This document shows positions 12,200-14,331 of a stretch of 14,331 nt of DNA, in pieces (within the stretch, counting starts at the first letter, position 1; the number at the start of each line of letters is the position of its first letter). Both the position numbers and the translations under genes were made by a program. Source of the DNA: Pseudomonadota bacterium (GTDB lineage Bacteria; Myxococcota_A; Polyangia; Haliangiales; Haliangiaceae); contig JAEWJO010000714.1 in NCBI GenBank assembly GCA_023386455.1, positions 1 through 14,331 on the forward strand, in the 5' to 3' direction. The notes under the pieces were generated by a model. The model was not told the origin of the DNA. It saw nothing but the letters and a program-made list of their open reading frames with translations, and did not search any database.

Positions 12200-14299
12200 T
12201 CACAGGTGGACCTCGACGCCCGCGTAGAACGTGCGTGGAGGAATTCGATCGAGCTCGGCATCGCCGGCGTCGAGCAGGTTGTCGACGCCGAGGAATCCGC
12301 CGAGGCCGCCGGGAAAGCGCTTGGCGATGCGCGCCCGGAGCTCGAGGCGTCGCGCCGTCAGCGTCGCGCGCTGCGGATCCTCGTCGAGATGGAACGGCCG
12401 CTGCCCGGTCAGCACCGCCGCGGTGAACGCCTCGAACCCCTCCTCGCGATCGCGCCAGCGCAGCGTCGCGGTCAAGCGCTGCGCCGGCACGCTCTCGAGC
12501 GGCCGCTCCGCATCCATGTCGCGCGCGCGGGTCAGCGCGTAGCCCGCTTCGAGCCCCGCCCGTCCATGCGTCACCATCGCGTACGCCTCGGCGCCCGCCG
12601 TGCGCGCGCGACCGATGTTGGCGTAGCCAAACCGGAGCGTCCCGATTCCGTCGTCGGGCAGCGTCACGGCGTGGATCAGATCCGCGAGCGCGTTGTAGTA
12701 GCCGCTCGCCGACATCCACAGCCAGCTCGCGGCCTGCCACTCGCCGGCAACCTGCACGCTGCGCGAGGTCTCCGGCCGCAGCTCGGGGTTGCCGTCGACG
12801 ACGTAGCCGACGCTCGGGTTCGCGAAGTGCAGCAACAGCTCCTTGAAGCCCGGTGCGCGGTAGCCCATGCCGGCGCTGGCGCGCACGACGACGCGCTCGT
12901 GCGCCTCCCACCGCGCGGCGAGCTTCGGCGTCGCGTGCGTGCCGAACTGGCTGTCGAGATCGATGCGTGCCGCCGGTACGACGATCAGCTTCGCGTCGTC
13001 GAGCACGCGCCACTCGTCCTGCGCGAGCACCGCGCCGCGCGTGCGGATGCCCGGCATCGAGAGTCGCTCCGAGGCCAGGCCCTCGCGCAGCAGCTCGGTA
13101 CCGACGAGCGCGCGGTGGTCGCCGACCTGGCGGACCACCTGCGCCGAGCCCTCGATCAGCGTCTCGTCGGTCACCTGGTACGCGTCGAGCGCGTCGGCCA
13201 TTCGCTGGTCGTACAAATACTGGTCGCGATACATGCTCGCGTCGGCGCTCGCGCGCACCGCGGTCCGGTCGCCGGTGTACTGCGCGGTCGCGGCGGCGCT
13301 CGCCGTCTCGACGAGATTCCTGCGATCGAACACCGCCCCGGTCGCGCTTGCATCGACGCCGCGCAGATCGCGCCACAGGTAGTCGGCGGCCGCATCGAAG
13401 CGCCACCGCTCGAGTCGCTGGTGTACGCCGCGCGCGGTGACGTGCCGATCCTCGTGTCCGTCGAGCGTCGTGCTGGTCGTCGCGGTACGGCCGCCGTCGT
13501 CGCGTCGCACCGGATCTGCACGTCGCAGATCGACGGCGATCGCACTGCCGAGCCCACGCCGCGCGTAGGCCATGCGTCCGCGGACGTCGCTCGCGAGCCG
13601 GCCATCGATCCGGGCGAGTGCATCGAGCGCGAAGCCATCCCGTGCGCGGCGCGTGATGATGTTGACGACGCCGCCGAGCGCGTCGGCGCCGTACAGCGCG
13701 GAGCTCGGTCCGCGCACGATCTCGATCTGCTCGACGTCTTCTACACCGAACCGATCGAGGTCGAGGTACCCGTCGGTGCGGCCGATCTGGCGTGCGCCGT
13801 CGACGAGCACGAGCGTGTACTGCGGCCCGAGTCCCTGGATCGTGATGCCACTCGTGCCGGCGATCCCGCGATCGATCCAGAGTCCGGGTCGCAGGCTCAG
13901 CGCGTCGCCGACCGTCTGGACGCCCGACTCCTCGATCCGCGCGCGATCGATCACCTCGGTCACGACCGGCGACGCCGATAGCGGCGTCTCCGCGCGCGTC
14001 CCGGTGACGACGATGACCTCACCGCCCGTGTCGTCGAACGCGAGGTCGGCACTTGCTCCCGGCGTGTCGTCCGGACTCGCGAGGTCGCTCGCCGTGCGGT
14101 CGGCGGCGGTGCGGTCGCTTGCCGTGCGGTCGCCGGCGGTATCGTCGCCGGCCGTGCGGTTCGCGGTGCGGTCGCGGACCGTCCGCTCTGTCTCCGATCG
14201 TGCCGCCGTCGACTCGGCAGACGCATGTCGCGCGAACGGAATCGTCGCGAGCCAGACGATCACGGCAGGACGCGCACGCCGCGTCGCGGCGGACAGCAC
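12200..14299 (-). CDS. TonB-dependent outer-membrane receptor (heme/siderophore/cobalamin type)
   Basis: A 22-strand-barrel receptor that imports a scarce ligand using TonB energy. From GTG 14299 it has 699 aa with a signal peptide (RRAR, then PAVIVWLATIPFA, cleavage after HASA). The frame stays open to the window edge, so the true start could lie further upstream. A repetitive linker (about 36-80) precedes the TonB box EVIVVTGTR at 94-102. The plug domain (about 104-220) shows ESGVQTVGDALSLRPGL (124-140), IQGLGPQYTLVLVDG (154-168) and QIEIVRGPSSALYGADALGG (191-210). The barrel shows GYRAPGFKELLLHFANPSVG (479-498), NPELRPETS (504-512) and the C-terminal FYAGVEVHL ending in an OMP-type aromatic/hydrophobic strand. 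HmuY and a SIP reductase downstream point to heme or ferric-siderophore uptake. Being first in the operon, its promoter lies outside the window. Confidence 0.93.
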   Translation of the reverse strand: MLSAATRRARPAVIVWLATIPFARHASAESTAARSETERTVRDRTANRTAGDDTAGDRTASDRTAADRTASDLASPDDTPGASADLAFDDTGGEVIVVTGTRAETPLSASPVVTEVIDRARIEESGVQTVGDALSLRPGLWIDRGIAGTSGITIQGLGPQYTLVLVDGARQIGRTDGYLDLDRFGVEDVEQIEIVRGPSSALYGADALGGVVNIITRRARDGFALDALARIDGRLASDVRGRMAYARRGLGSAIAVDLRRADPVRRDDGGRTATTSTTLDGHEDRHVTARGVHQRLERWRFDAAADYLWRDLRGVDASATGAVFDRRNLVETASAAATAQYTGDRTAVRASADASMYRDQYLYDQRMADALDAYQVTDETLIEGSAQVVRQVGDHRALVGTELLREGLASERLSMPGIRTRGAVLAQDEWRVLDDAKLIVVPAARIDLDSQFGTHATPKLAARWEAHERVVVRASAGMGYRAPGFKELLLHFANPSVGYVVDGNPELRPETSRSVQVAGEWQAASWLWMSASGYYNALADLIHAVTLPDDGIGTLRFGYANIGRARTAGAEAYAMVTHGRAGLEAGYALTRARDMDAERPLESVPAQRLTATLRWRDREEGFEAFTAAVLTGQRPFHLDEDPQRATLTARRLELRARIAKRFPGGLGGFLGVDNLLDAGDAELDRIPPRTFYAGVEVHL
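14076..14165. repeat. 15-bp imperfect tandem repeat inside the TonB-dependent receptor gene
   Basis: Five in-register 15-bp units occupy 14091-14165, starting at 14091, 14106, 14121, 14136 and 14151 (first unit GCCGTGCGGTCGGCG). A decayed unit lies at 14076-14090, and the register is broken after 14165, where the motif continues. On the coding strand each unit encodes five residues, giving a DRTA-S/A/G ladder at about residues 41-72 of the receptor. The unit length is a multiple of three, so gain or loss of units would keep the frame and only change the length of the linker before the TonB box. Confidence 0.85.
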
Positions 14300-14331
14300 C
14301 CCGAGCGCGCGACGCTGTGCCGTACTGAGGC

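Noticed and set aside
11837..13981. 714-aa plus-strand open frame opposite the TonB receptor
   Set aside because: Shadow frame; the minus-strand receptor has TonB box, plug and barrel motifs along the same DNA.
14091..14165. Possible CRISPR-like array
   Set aside because: Units are 15 bp, contiguous, without spacers, and in frame within a coding sequence; this is a coding tandem repeat.

Overview
This is a high-GC (roughly 68-70% by eye), densely packed bacterial chromosome segment. Large FHA-domain sigma-54 activators, TPR proteins, HmuY-type lipoproteins, a Ku/LigD pair and frequent GTG starts suggest a Myxococcota-type (delta-proteobacterial) soil or marine bacterium. That placement is an inference from gene content, not a measured phylogeny.

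Layout, left to right. 1-456 holds no convincing gene. 457-1842 (-) is an FHA/AAA+/Fis sigma-54-dependent activator, divergent from a small TPR protein (1917-2408, +). Next comes a minus-strand pair: an RlmI-type 23S rRNA methyltransferase (2409-3590), preceded upstream by an aryl-CoA-type flavin monooxygenase fused to a degenerate Old Yellow Enzyme-like domain (3648-5645). Divergent from that pair is a YbhB/YbcL (PEBP) protein (5709-6272, +), followed by the wreck of a phosphoglycolate-phosphatase-like HAD gene (6283-6442, +) that keeps its first ~30 and last ~20 codons but has lost the middle. Then a DNA-repair block: LigD (6443-9028, -), divergent from Ku (9052-9915, +), and an Fpg/Nei-type glycosylase (9970-10878, +). 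The right end is a minus-strand iron or heme uptake operon: TonB-dependent receptor (12200-14299), HmuY-like lipoprotein (11608-12186) and siderophore-interacting-protein-type flavin reductase (10875-11576).

How the genes work together. Ku and LigD form the two-component bacterial non-homologous end-joining system; they fire outward from a gap of only 23 bp that contains one AT-rich core and probably makes leaderless or nearly leaderless mRNAs. The glycosylase beside them adds base-excision capacity. In the uptake operon, HmuY would capture the ligand at the surface, the TonB-dependent receptor would import it, and the flavin reductase would plausibly release the iron inside the cell.

The window is compact. 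Three convergent gene pairs meet with zero or negative spacing, two of them at an identical TGATCA made of two abutting stop codons. The observations most worth a second look are the gutted HAD gene, the monooxygenase whose reductase half has lost its active-site motifs, the minimal ku/ligD promoter, a 15-bp tandem repeat that lengthens the linker before the TonB box, and a long hairpin in front of the rRNA methyltransferase. I did not find a clearly new multi-gene system.
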